Origin: Mycolicibacterium chlorophenolicum
GTDB taxonomy: Bacteria; Actinomycetota; Actinomycetes; Mycobacteriales; Mycobacteriaceae
Reading direction: 5' to 3'
DNA length: 47,154 nt
NCBI RefSeq assembly: GCF_001044235.1
Contig: NZ_JYNL01000072.1
Span: 9,159 to 56,312 of the forward strand
Below are positions 22,161 to 30,099 of this stretch, in pieces. Under the pieces are notes generated by a model, which saw only the letters and a program-made list of their open reading frames with translations, did not search any database and was not told where the DNA came from. Numbering within the stretch: the stretch's first letter is position 1; the number at the start of each line of letters is the position of its first letter. The position numbers were made by a program, and so were the translations under genes.

Positions 22161-23579
22161 TCACGTCTCCTCTGCAGTGGTGGCCACCGCCGTCTCCAAC
22201 TCGGCGAGGGCTTGTTCGGTGAGCGGGATCAACGACCCCACATCCGGTATCACACGACGACCCGAGACGTAGCCGAACGTCACCCGATCGGCGTAGGAAC
22301 ACATCGTCACGTTCAGTGCCTGACCGTTGATCGCCGTCGACACCGGATAGATCTCCTCGACGAGCGCTCCGTTCCAGTACAACCGGCTCGGCGGACCGGG
22401 AACGTTGGAGATCGACACGTTGTACCCGCGGCGCACCCGCGGCGCGAAGGGCACGATCGGCGGCAGCACCGTGGCCGCGATGCTGGGTGCCGCCAGCAGC
22501 GTCGCCGCGGCGGGACCGCCGTGGGCGACCTGGTGCTTGGCCCGCGCCATCGCGCGGTGAATGTGGGTCAGTCGCTCGGCCGGATCAGCCAGGTCGGTTC
22601 CCAAGGGGCACAACTGCAGACCGAACAGATTCGCCTGCCGGTCCTCGTCGGTGACGTGGTCGCGAGCGCGGACGGTGATCGGGCAGATCGCCACCAGCGT
22701 GCTGTCGGGCAGTTCGCCGCGCGCGCCCAGCCACTCGCGGAGCACACCGGACACCACAGCCATGAGCACGTCGTTGGCCGTCACAGCGGCCGCCTGCGCA
22801 ACGGCGCGGATCCGGGATCTCGGGAAGTCGACCCCGGCGAACGTGCGGTGCCGGCCGAGGCGCCCGTTGAACCGGGTGTAGGGGGCGTCGACCGGCAGAG
22901 CCGCAGTGCCGTCCGCGAAGCGCCCGACGGTCACGGCCAGGCCGCCGAGAGCGACACGGCGCGCCAAGGCCACCCCCGATGTGACGCCGTTGAGCGACGC
23001 GCGCACCAACGACAGCGGGTGGACTCGGCCGGGTGGCGGGGCAGCCGGCCGGGCAGGCGGGGACGCGGTCGCAGGTAACGGCCGAACCGACCGGCTCGCG
23101 GGATCGGTGCTCAGCACATCGGCGATGACCTTCAACCCGGCGACGCCGTCGACCACGGTGTGGTGCACCTTGATGTAGAAGGCGAACCTGCCGTCGGTCA
23201 GACCGTCGATCACGTACGCCATCCACATCGGCCGCGACCGGTCCAGCGGTTTGCTGTGCAGCGATCCGACCAATTCCCACAGTGCCTCCCGGTCGGCGGG
23301 CGGTGGGAGCGTCACTAGCAGGAGATGCTCGCGCATGTCGACGGCGTCGTCGGCCCGCCACATCCACAGCCCGGCCGTGTCGACGCCGATGTGCGGGTGC
23401 CGCCGGAAGCGCAGGTCCAGCTCCGCCGTCGCGGTCACCGCATCCCGATAGAGCGCGTCGACGTACCCGGGGCCGGCCTCTTCGGGCGGCGACAGGATGA
23501 GCAGCGCGGCTGTGTGCAGCGGGTGGGAGAGCAACTCGGCGGTCATCATCGCCGCATCCAACGGCGCCAACGGATTCAT
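22161..23579 (-). CDS. Wax ester synthase / diacylglycerol acyltransferase (WS/DGAT)
   Basis: About 472-residue acyl-CoA-dependent acyltransferase that makes triacylglycerol or wax ester at the membrane or lipid droplet. It has the catalytic HHxxxDG motif in KVHHTVVDGVAGL near residue 135-145. Further family blocks are NPLAPLDAAMM at the amino end, SRPMWMAYVIDGL, the C-terminal DUF1298-type region VSNVPGP, and NGQALNVTMCSYADRVTFG. The start is either ATG 23579 (GAGGAG 13 bp upstream) or GTG 23591 (GAGGAG too close). The downstream SDR is in the same operon. A DosR-like box lies about 90-100 bp upstream. Mycobacterial Tgs1, the DosR-controlled relative, makes storage triacylglycerol in hypoxia, which suggests a similar role. 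Confidence 0.92.
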   Translation of the reverse strand: MNPLAPLDAAMMTAELLSHPLHTAALLILSPPEEAGPGYVDALYRDAVTATAELDLRFRRHPHIGVDTAGLWMWRADDAVDMREHLLLVTLPPPADREALWELVGSLHSKPLDRSRPMWMAYVIDGLTDGRFAFYIKVHHTVVDGVAGLKVIADVLSTDPASRSVRPLPATASPPARPAAPPPGRVHPLSLVRASLNGVTSGVALARRVALGGLAVTVGRFADGTAALPVDAPYTRFNGRLGRHRTFAGVDFPRSRIRAVAQAAAVTANDVLMAVVSGVLREWLGARGELPDSTLVAICPITVRARDHVTDEDRQANLFGLQLCPLGTDLADPAERLTHIHRAMARAKHQVAHGGPAAATLLAAPSIAATVLPPIVPFAPRVRRGYNVSISNVPGPPSRLYWNGALVEEIYPVSTAINGQALNVTMCSYADRVTFGYVSGRRVIPDVGSLIPLTEQALAELETAVATTAEET

Positions 23580-23668
23580 CGGCCCAACCACACTCCTCGT
23601 GCCGGTCGGTTCCCCACATCGTCGCCGTCGCGCGACGCCGCGAACAGTGCCCAGCAGACGTTGTGGGG

Positions 23669-23682
23669 AGGACCAAAGTCCT
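23669..23682 (-). promoter_or_regulatory. DosR-box-like palindrome upstream of the WS/DGAT gene
   Basis: On the minus strand the sequence is AGGACTTTGGTCCT, matching 11 of 14 positions of the DosR core GGGACTWWAGTCCC. It lies inside a 6-bp inverted repeat (GAGGAC-CAAA-GTCCTC, 23668-23683) at the 3' end of the SQR-like gene. The position, about 90-100 bp upstream of the acyltransferase start, is compatible with known DosR target layouts. The match is imperfect. Confidence 0.45.
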
Positions 23683-24873
23683 CTACAGCCGGCCCTTGAG
23701 GATGCGGTGCCAGTACAGCGCGGGCAGTGCGTAGCGGTCGAACGCCCACGCCGAGCGACGCGGCTTGGTGGTGTCGACGAACGACGGCAGCGACGACGTG
23801 ATCGCGCCGGTGCGGTCGAACTCCCCGGCGATCAGCAGGTGCCTGTCGATGGCGATCGGCGCGACGGTGTATCCGTCGTAGGCCGTCATCGCCTCGCCGC
23901 GGCGCGCAGCGGCGAGGTTGTCGACCAGGATCGCGATCTGGCGGCGCAACGCCCCGCCGGACGGATCGGTGTCGACGGCGGCGCCGTCGCCGGCGGCCCA
24001 GATGTTCGGATGATCGCGGTGGGCGAAAGTGGCGGGATCGATGTCGACGAGTCCGTGCGGCTGATCGCCGGTCAGCCCCGAGGTCTGCAGCCATCGCGGG
24101 CCCCGGTAGGGCGGGACCAGGTGCAGCAGGTCGTAGGTCAGCTGCTCGCCGGTCCCGACGGTGATCGACCGCGACTCCGGCTCCAGGGAGGTCACCCGGG
24201 TGCCGTGCAGGACGCGAACGTCCAACTCCTGCAGGCATTCTGAGAGTCGAGCGTCGATGGCGGGGACACCGAGCAGGTGCGGCCGGTCGATGACGAGGGT
24301 GATGCTCACCCCGGGCAGCAGTCCGCTGCGCCGCCAATGGCCGGCGGCCAGGAAGAGCGGCTTGATCGTGGTTCCTGTGCAGCTCACCGGCGGGCGGGGC
24401 ACCGTGAACACGGCGTGTCCCCCGGGCCGCATCGCATTCACCACATCCCAGGTCTTCTCGGCGTGGTCGAGATAGTTGCTCGCCACCGCCGGGGTCCGCA
24501 GCGCCGCGTCGATGCCGGGTAGTTCGTCGTCGTCGGGGACCAGACCCGTTCCGATCACCAGGTCGTCGTAGCGGTACCGGTCTCCGGAGGCGCACTCGAC
24601 CGTGGCCGCGGCCGCGTCGACGGCGACCACCGTGTCGCGGATCCACGTACACCCGGGCGGCGTCACCGACCGTTGCGTCCGTTCCGCGCGACGCAGACTG
24701 GCCTCGCCACCCCCGACGTAGGACAGCAGCGGGCGGTAGGTGTGCACGGTCTGCGGCTCGATCACCGCGACGTGTCCGAAACCCTTGCGGAGCAGGCGGG
24801 CTGCGGCGCTCAGCCCGGCGTTGCCGCCGCCGATGACCAGGACGTCGAAGTGCTGGTCTCCGTCACGGCTCAT
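23683..24873 (-). CDS. FAD-dependent pyridine nucleotide-disulfide/sulfide:quinone oxidoreductase-like protein
   Basis: 396 residues from the ATG at 24873. The amino end is a Rossmann FAD loop (VLVIGGGNAGLSAAARLL). The second motif is YDDLVIGTGLVPD, and FAD-binding NIWAAGDGA is near residue 300. The order of domains and RPPVSCTGTTIKPLF (Cys165, like the CxG..K block of sulfide:quinone reductases) place it with SQR/type II flavoproteins. The C-terminal redox Cys of true SQRs is absent; the last 100 residues have no Cys. Sulfide oxidation is therefore doubtful, and another quinone reductase activity is possible. On the minus strand TACGAC lies 6 nt before the ATG, a weak leaderless pattern. It is divergent from the PLD-like gene with a 51-bp gap. 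Confidence 0.85.
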   Translation of the reverse strand: MSRDGDQHFDVLVIGGGNAGLSAAARLLRKGFGHVAVIEPQTVHTYRPLLSYVGGGEASLRRAERTQRSVTPPGCTWIRDTVVAVDAAAATVECASGDRYRYDDLVIGTGLVPDDDELPGIDAALRTPAVASNYLDHAEKTWDVVNAMRPGGHAVFTVPRPPVSCTGTTIKPLFLAAGHWRRSGLLPGVSITLVIDRPHLLGVPAIDARLSECLQELDVRVLHGTRVTSLEPESRSITVGTGEQLTYDLLHLVPPYRGPRWLQTSGLTGDQPHGLVDIDPATFAHRDHPNIWAAGDGAAVDTDPSGGALRRQIAILVDNLAAARRGEAMTAYDGYTVAPIAIDRHLLIAGEFDRTGAITSSLPSFVDTTKPRRSAWAFDRYALPALYWHRILKGRL

Positions 24874-24924
24874 CCCCGCGTCGTACCCCGGTTCCGCAGC
24901 CGGAAACGCGGGTATGCGTGCCCC

Positions 24925-26517
24925 GTGTCGGTCACCACGGACTGGTTCCTCACCGGGCGGGAGCGCGGCAACGGCTCGTCCTCGATCCCCGACTGGCGCG
25001 ACGGGAACCGGGTGGAGCCCCTGATCCACGGCGCCACCTACTTCGACCGGCTCGCGACCGAGGTGGACAGCCTGGGTTCCGGCGATCACCTGTTCTTCAC
25101 CGACTGGCGCGGTGATCCGGACGAGCGGGTGCGCGACGGCGGCCCCACCATCGCCGAACTGTTCTGCCGTGCCGCCGAGCGCGGCGTCGTGGTCAAGGGT
25201 CTGGTGTGGCGCTCACACCTGGACGCGTTCGCCTACAGCGAGGAGGAGAACCAGCACCTCGGGGAGGCCATCGAGGCGGCCGGCGGGGAGGTGCTGCTCG
25301 ATCAGCGGGTCCGCTTCGGCGGCTCCCACCACCAGAAGCTGGTGGTGCTGCGGCGGCCCGGTCAGCCCGAACGGGACGTCGCATTCGCCGGCGGCATCGA
25401 CCTGTGCCACTCCCGCCGCGACGACGCCGACCACCACGGCGATCCGCAGGCGGTGCAGATGGCGCGCCAGTACGGGGACCGACCGCCCTGGCACGACGTG
25501 CAGCTGCGGATCCAGGGCCCGATCGTCGGCGCGCTGGATCATGCGTTCCGGGAACGGTGGACCGATCCCGCACCACTGGACATGCTCTCCCCGATCGCCT
25601 GGGCGGTCGACAAACTGCGCCGGGCCGACCTGGACGCCGGTGAACTCCCGCCGCAGCCGCCCGATCCGCCGCCGTGCGGCCCGCACGCCGTGCAGGTGCT
25701 GCGCACCTATCCCGACGCCCACTTCGAGTACGCGTTCGCGCCGCACGGCGAGCGCAGTATCGCGCGCGGCTACACCAAGGCGATTCGGCGCGCGCGACGG
25801 CTGATCTATCTGGAGGACCAGTACCTGTGGTCCAGACAGGTCTCGCATCTGCTCGCCGAAGCGCTGGCGGCCAATCCCGAGTTGCACCTGATCGCGGTGG
25901 TGCCCAGGCATCCCGACGTCGACGGCCGGTTGTCGCTGCCGCCCAACCAGGTCGGCCGCCAGCAGGCCATCGAGACGTGCCGGCGCGCCGACCCCGGCCG
26001 GGTACACATCTTCGATCTCGAGAATCGTGCGGGTACACCGGTGTACGTGCACGCCAAGGTGTGCGTCATCGACGACGTCTGGGCGTGTGTGGGCAGCGAC
26101 AACTTCAACCGGCGGTCGTGGACGCACGACAGCGAGCTGTCCTGCGCGGTGCTCGACGACACCCGCGACGATCGCGAGCCCCTCGATCCGGCCGGCCGCG
26201 GGGACGGCGCGCGGGTGTTCGCGCGCGATCTCCGCTTGCGCCTGCTCCGTGAACATCTCGACCGCGCCGCCGACGGCAGCGACGACGACGGACTCCTGGA
26301 GCCGGCGTCGGTGATCGACGCCGTCACCGCATCGGCGAGGGCGCTGCAGGCGTGGCACGACGGCGGCCGGCGCGGCGCGCGACCGCCGGGCCGGCTGCGT
26401 CCTCACGAACCCGAGCGGCTCGGCATGCTGACGCGGCTGTGGGCCGAACCCTTGTACCGCGCCGTCTACGATCCCGACGGCCGGTCCTACCGCGACCGCC
26501 TACGCCGGCGGTGGTGA
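24925..26517 (+). CDS. Phospholipase D-like protein (two HKD-type motifs)
   Basis: 530 residues from the GTG at 24925, the only start that fits the 51-bp gap to the divergent gene. The product begins VSVTTDWFLTGRERGNGSS. The first catalytic block is GGSHHQKLVVLRRPG near residue 130, where His and Lys are present but the usual Asp is an Arg. A conserved GGIDLCHSRRDD follows. The second block, VHAKVCVIDDVWACVGS near residue 375, has the complete HxKx4D. Such proteins hydrolyse or transfer phosphodiester head groups of phospholipids such as cardiolipin. No signal peptide is seen, so it probably acts in the cytoplasm or at the inner membrane face. The gene ends 4 bp from galK, which converges on it. 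Confidence 0.9.
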   Translation: MSVTTDWFLTGRERGNGSSSIPDWRDGNRVEPLIHGATYFDRLATEVDSLGSGDHLFFTDWRGDPDERVRDGGPTIAELFCRAAERGVVVKGLVWRSHLDAFAYSEEENQHLGEAIEAAGGEVLLDQRVRFGGSHHQKLVVLRRPGQPERDVAFAGGIDLCHSRRDDADHHGDPQAVQMARQYGDRPPWHDVQLRIQGPIVGALDHAFRERWTDPAPLDMLSPIAWAVDKLRRADLDAGELPPQPPDPPPCGPHAVQVLRTYPDAHFEYAFAPHGERSIARGYTKAIRRARRLIYLEDQYLWSRQVSHLLAEALAANPELHLIAVVPRHPDVDGRLSLPPNQVGRQQAIETCRRADPGRVHIFDLENRAGTPVYVHAKVCVIDDVWACVGSDNFNRRSWTHDSELSCAVLDDTRDDREPLDPAGRGDGARVFARDLRLRLLREHLDRAADGSDDDGLLEPASVIDAVTASARALQAWHDGGRRGARPPGRLRPHEPERLGMLTRLWAEPLYRAVYDPDGRSYRDRLRRRW

Positions 26518-26521
26518 GCAC

Positions 26522-27601
26522 TCAACCGGGTCCGTCACCGGCGTACACCCGGTCGATTCCGGGTTCCGGAAAACCGCTGCGGCGCAGTGTGTTCCGGACC
26601 GCCTCCACGACGTCGTCGGCGCGTGCGGTGTCGACGAGCGCGATGACACAGCCGCCGAATCCGCCGCCGGTCATCCGGGCTCCATGTGCGCCGGCCCGCA
26701 CCGCGACGTCGACGATCAGGTCGAGATGTCCAGTGGTGATCTCGAAGTCGTCACGCATCGAGCGGTGCGACTCGGTCAACAGGGCGCCGACCGCTACGGC
26801 GTCGAACTCGGACAGATGCTCGACCACCTCCTGCACGCGGCGGTTCTCGGTGAGGATGTGTCGGGCCCGGCGAAAGTCCTCCCGGTCGCCGATCGCCGCC
26901 AGTGCCGACTCGTCGTCTCCTGCCTCGCGCAGTGACGGGACGCCGAGCGCCGCGGCGGCGCGCTCGCACGACGCCCGGCGTGCGGCGTACTCGCCACCGG
27001 CATGCTGGTGGCGCGCCTGCGAATCGATGAGAAGCAGTGTGGTGCCGTGGCTGTCGGGATCGAAAGGTACCGGCGCGACGGTGAGGTCGCGGAAGTCGAT
27101 GAGCTGCGCGTACCGCGGCCGGGCGAACAGGATCGCCAGCTGGTCGAGCAGACCCGTGGGGGCGCCGACATACTCGTTCTCGGCCCGCTGCGCGATTCGC
27201 GCCTGAGCGATGCGGTCGACCGAGGCGCCGGTGGCGGCCAGAAGCGCACCGAGCGTTGCGCATTCGAGTGCGGCCGACGACGCCAGACCCGATCCGATCT
27301 GGACGCCGCCGCTGATCGACATCGTGCCGCCACGCACGGGGTGACCGGCACAGCGCAGCGCCCACACCACCCCGGCGACGTAGGCGGCCCACCCCGTCAG
27401 CTCGCCGGGGACTGTGGCCAGTGGGATGCGCACCGGGTCGGATTCGCGGTCGGTGCGCACCACCAGAGTGTCGCCGCCGGCAGGCTGATACTCCACGACG
27501 GTGCGCCCGGGCAGTGCGATCGGAAGCGCGAAACCGAGGTTGTAGTCGGTGTGTTCGCCGATCAGGTTGATCCTGCCGGGCGCGGAGAAGCGAATGCTCA
27601 T
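26522..27601 (-). CDS. galK: Galactokinase
   Basis: Phosphorylates alpha-D-galactose with ATP to galactose-1-phosphate. The 359-residue GHMP kinase has the galactokinase signature SAPGRINLIGEHTDYN near residues 6-19, the ATP loop GGVQIGSGLASSAALEC near 115, and the C-terminal motif MTGGGFGGCVIALVD. It is slightly shorter than the E. coli enzyme, mainly at loops. The ATG at 27601 overlaps the galT stop by 4 bases (ATGA). It is the last gene of the minus-strand importer-galT-galK operon, where galactose uptake leads straight into the Leloir pathway. No galE is nearby. Confidence 0.96.
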   Translation of the reverse strand: MSIRFSAPGRINLIGEHTDYNLGFALPIALPGRTVVEYQPAGGDTLVVRTDRESDPVRIPLATVPGELTGWAAYVAGVVWALRCAGHPVRGGTMSISGGVQIGSGLASSAALECATLGALLAATGASVDRIAQARIAQRAENEYVGAPTGLLDQLAILFARPRYAQLIDFRDLTVAPVPFDPDSHGTTLLLIDSQARHQHAGGEYAARRASCERAAAALGVPSLREAGDDESALAAIGDREDFRRARHILTENRRVQEVVEHLSEFDAVAVGALLTESHRSMRDDFEITTGHLDLIVDVAVRAGAHGARMTGGGFGGCVIALVDTARADDVVEAVRNTLRRSGFPEPGIDRVYAGDGPG

Positions 27602-28647
27602 AGGCTGCGCAGCCTTTCGGCCAGCGCCTCGGGGACGACGTCGTTGATGAAGGCGTCCATGATCGACTCCGACGACGCCAGGTACTTGAGCTTGTCGGCA
27701 GTCCGCCGCGTCGAGATGATTTCGACGTGGAAGCAGCCCTCCCCCTCGGGGTACTGGTGCAGCCCCGCCATGTACGGCAGTGGCGCGTCGTACATCCGAT
27801 CCAGCCGCCGCAGGATCTCCTGATACACGGCGCTGAAAGCGTCCAGCTCGGCTGCCGAAAGATCGAGCAGCGAATGCACGAAGCGGTTCGGGTAGATGTG
27901 CACCTCCACCGGCCAGCGGGCCGCGAACGGCACCAACGCCGTGAACGCCGAGTCCCGCAGGACGATCCGACGTCCATCCTCGACCTCCCGAGTCACCAGA
28001 TCGCCAAAAAGATTGCTGCCGTGCCGTTCTCGGTACAGCGCAGCCTGCCGCAGCATCTGTTGGGTCCGCGGCGTCACGAAGGGGTAGCCGTAGATCTGTC
28101 CGTGCGGGTGGGTCAGCGTCACGCCGATCTCCTCGCCGCGGTTCTCGAAGCAGAACACCTGCGAGATGCCGGGTCGATTCATCAGGTCAAAGGTGCGGTG
28201 CCGCCACGCCTCGACGACGAGGCGAGCCTGCGCGGGATCGAGCGAGGCGAACGAGCTGTCGTGGTCGCTGGAGAAACAGATCACCTCACAGCGGCCGCTG
28301 CCGGGCACCGGATCGAAAACCGAGCAAGACGAAAGAACATCCCCTCCGGAGAGACTCGCGAACCGGTTCTCGAAGACCACGACGTCGTAGTCCGGCGCCG
28401 GGATCTCACTCGTCAGTCCGGACGGTCCCGGGCACAGCGGGCACTCTCCGCGCGGTGGGAGGTAGGTGCGGTCCTGGCGGGCGGGGGCGACGATCACCCA
28501 TTGGCCGGTGGTCTGATCGAATCGCAACTCCGACAGTGACTCTGACCGCGGGGGTAGTGGACGGAGGTCAGGAACTGGAGCCGGTTCGTGGACGGGAAGA
28601 CTGAAGAACAGTAGATCGCGTCCGTCGGCGAGAGTCCAAGATGTCAC
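27598..28647 (-). CDS. galT: Galactose-1-phosphate uridylyltransferase
   Basis: Exchanges UMP between UDP-glucose and galactose-1-phosphate to give UDP-galactose and glucose-1-phosphate. The product has the zinc-site pair ECPLCPG near residue 75 and the active-site HPHGQIYGYP with the uridylylated His. Terminal block HQYPEGEGCFHVEII is a further family motif. I chose the GTG at 28647 (VTSWTLADGRDLLFFSL) because it overlaps the upstream stop by 4 bases (GTGA), as most genes here do; the GTG at 28677 is an alternative with AAGAGGAG 11 bp upstream. With galK it converts imported galactose into UDP-galactose. Confidence 0.94.
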   Translation of the reverse strand: MTSWTLADGRDLLFFSLPVHEPAPVPDLRPLPPRSESLSELRFDQTTGQWVIVAPARQDRTYLPPRGECPLCPGPSGLTSEIPAPDYDVVVFENRFASLSGGDVLSSCSVFDPVPGSGRCEVICFSSDHDSSFASLDPAQARLVVEAWRHRTFDLMNRPGISQVFCFENRGEEIGVTLTHPHGQIYGYPFVTPRTQQMLRQAALYRERHGSNLFGDLVTREVEDGRRIVLRDSAFTALVPFAARWPVEVHIYPNRFVHSLLDLSAAELDAFSAVYQEILRRLDRMYDAPLPYMAGLHQYPEGEGCFHVEIISTRRTADKLKYLASSESIMDAFINDVVPEALAERLRSL

Positions 28648-28865
28648 TGCGTCCGTGCGCGACGGATTCTCAACCACGTTTGACGCAACTCCTCTTCCCG
28701 GCGCAGAGCCTCAGCGTCCAGGATCTGATGGTAACGCGCGACGAGCTGCTCCCGGGTCAAGCCGAACTCCGGGAGCACCTCGTCGGCGGGCGGGCCGCCG
28801 TACGGAGCCCAGCTCCGCATGAACGTGACGATGTCGTGTTCGTAGCGATCCGCGATGCCGGGCAT
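28644..28865 (-). CDS. Small conserved-looking protein (73 aa), possibly DUF3263-like
   Basis: 73-residue, highly charged helical protein lying between the importer genes and galT. The segment FMRSWAPYGG...LPEFGLTREQLVARYHQIL has the helix-turn-helix-like pattern 'F..W...GG..EEFGLT..RYYQxLN' of the actinobacterial DUF3263 family, though the match is loose. The start is 1 bp after the importer permease stop and its own stop overlaps galT by 4 bases, so it is translated within the galactose operon. A regulatory or accessory role is possible; the function is unknown. There is no signal peptide or membrane helix. Confidence 0.65.
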   Translation of the reverse strand: MPGIADRYEHDIVTFMRSWAPYGGPPADEVLPEFGLTREQLVARYHQILDAEALRREEELRQTWLRIRRARTQ

Positions 28866-28866
28866 G

Positions 28867-30099
28867 TCAGGCCCCGCCCTTCTTCTTGTTGTAGATGTCG
28901 AAGCCGACCGCAGCCAGCAGCACGAGGCCCTTGATCACCTGCTGCACGTCGCTGCCGATACCGATGAGCGACATGCCGTTGTTGAGGACGCCCAGCACGA
29001 AGCCGCCGATGATCGCGCCGAACACCGTGCCGACACCGCCGCTGGCCGACGCGCCACCGATGAACGCCGCGGCGATGGCCTCGAGCTCCATGCCGATACC
29101 TGCCTGCGGCGTCGCCGAATTCAGGCGCGCGGCGAACAACAGCCCGGCCAGTGCCGAGAGCAGACCCATGTTGACGAACACCAGGAACGTCACCCGCTTG
29201 GTCTTGACGCCCGAGAGTCGCGCCGCGGCCTCGTTACCGCCGACGGCGTAGACCTGCCGGCCGACGACCGTCCCGCGCATGATGAATGCGTAGACGACGA
29301 AGGCCAGGGCCAGAATGATGCCGACGACGGGGACACCGCGGTAGCTCGCGAGCAGCAGCGTGAACGCCGCCAGCGCCGCGATGATCGCCGCGCACTTGGC
29401 GACGAACCAGCCCAGCGGCAGCACGCTGAACCCGTACTCGCTTTGAGCGCGTCGCTGCCGCACCTGCTGCCACACCGCAGCCAGCATCACGAACACGCCG
29501 AGGATCACGGTGGGCCAGTGGTAGACGCTGTTGGCGCCGAGCTCGGGCAGGAACCCACTGCTGACCTGGCCGAAGGTGCGCGGGAACGGCGCGATCGACT
29601 GCCCCTCGAGAAGATACTGCGTCGCGCCGCGGAACACGAGCATCCCGGCCAGCGTCACGATGAACGACGGGATGCCGACGTAGGCGATCCAAAAGCCCTG
29701 CCATGCACCGATCAACGCACCGAGCAGCAGACACAGCGCTACCGCGACAGGCCAGGGCATGTCGTTGCGGATCATCAGCACCGCCGACATCGCCCCGATG
29801 AACCCGGCGATCGAGCCCACTGACAGGTCGATGTGACCGGAGATGATCACGATCACCATCCCGATCGCGAGGATCAGGATGTAGCCGTTCTGCTGGACGA
29901 TGTTGGTGACGTTGAGCGGCTTGAGCAGGATGCCACCCGTCCACACCTGGAACAGAATGACGATCAGGGCGAGCGCGACGACCATGCCGTACTGGCGGAA
30001 GTTTCCCTGCAGCAATGCTTTCACACGCGATACAGCCGAGTCCGCGGGCGGCGGCGCCGGGGCGCTGGGCGGCGTCGACACCGTCGGGGTGGTGGTCAT
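28867..30099 (-). CDS. Sugar ABC importer permease (XylH/GguB type)
   Basis: 410-residue integral membrane protein of the CUT2 sugar importer class. After a Pro/Ala/Thr-rich cytoplasmic start, about ten hydrophobic helices follow. The CUT2 permease motif ISGHIDLSVGSIAGF is near residue 108. The second conserved block, GVKTKRVTFLVFVNMGLLSALAG, is typical of the family, and AIAAAFIGGASASGGVGTVFGA ends it. It forms the membrane channel with the ATPase at 30100-31638 and the lipoprotein at 31638-32738. Position in the galT-galK operon points to D-galactose (ChvE-GguAB type), although this class also carries xylose and arabinose. Confidence 0.92.
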   Translation of the reverse strand: MTTTPTVSTPPSAPAPPPADSAVSRVKALLQGNFRQYGMVVALALIVILFQVWTGGILLKPLNVTNIVQQNGYILILAIGMVIVIISGHIDLSVGSIAGFIGAMSAVLMIRNDMPWPVAVALCLLLGALIGAWQGFWIAYVGIPSFIVTLAGMLVFRGATQYLLEGQSIAPFPRTFGQVSSGFLPELGANSVYHWPTVILGVFVMLAAVWQQVRQRRAQSEYGFSVLPLGWFVAKCAAIIAALAAFTLLLASYRGVPVVGIILALAFVVYAFIMRGTVVGRQVYAVGGNEAAARLSGVKTKRVTFLVFVNMGLLSALAGLLFAARLNSATPQAGIGMELEAIAAAFIGGASASGGVGTVFGAIIGGFVLGVLNNGMSLIGIGSDVQQVIKGLVLLAAVGFDIYNKKKGGA

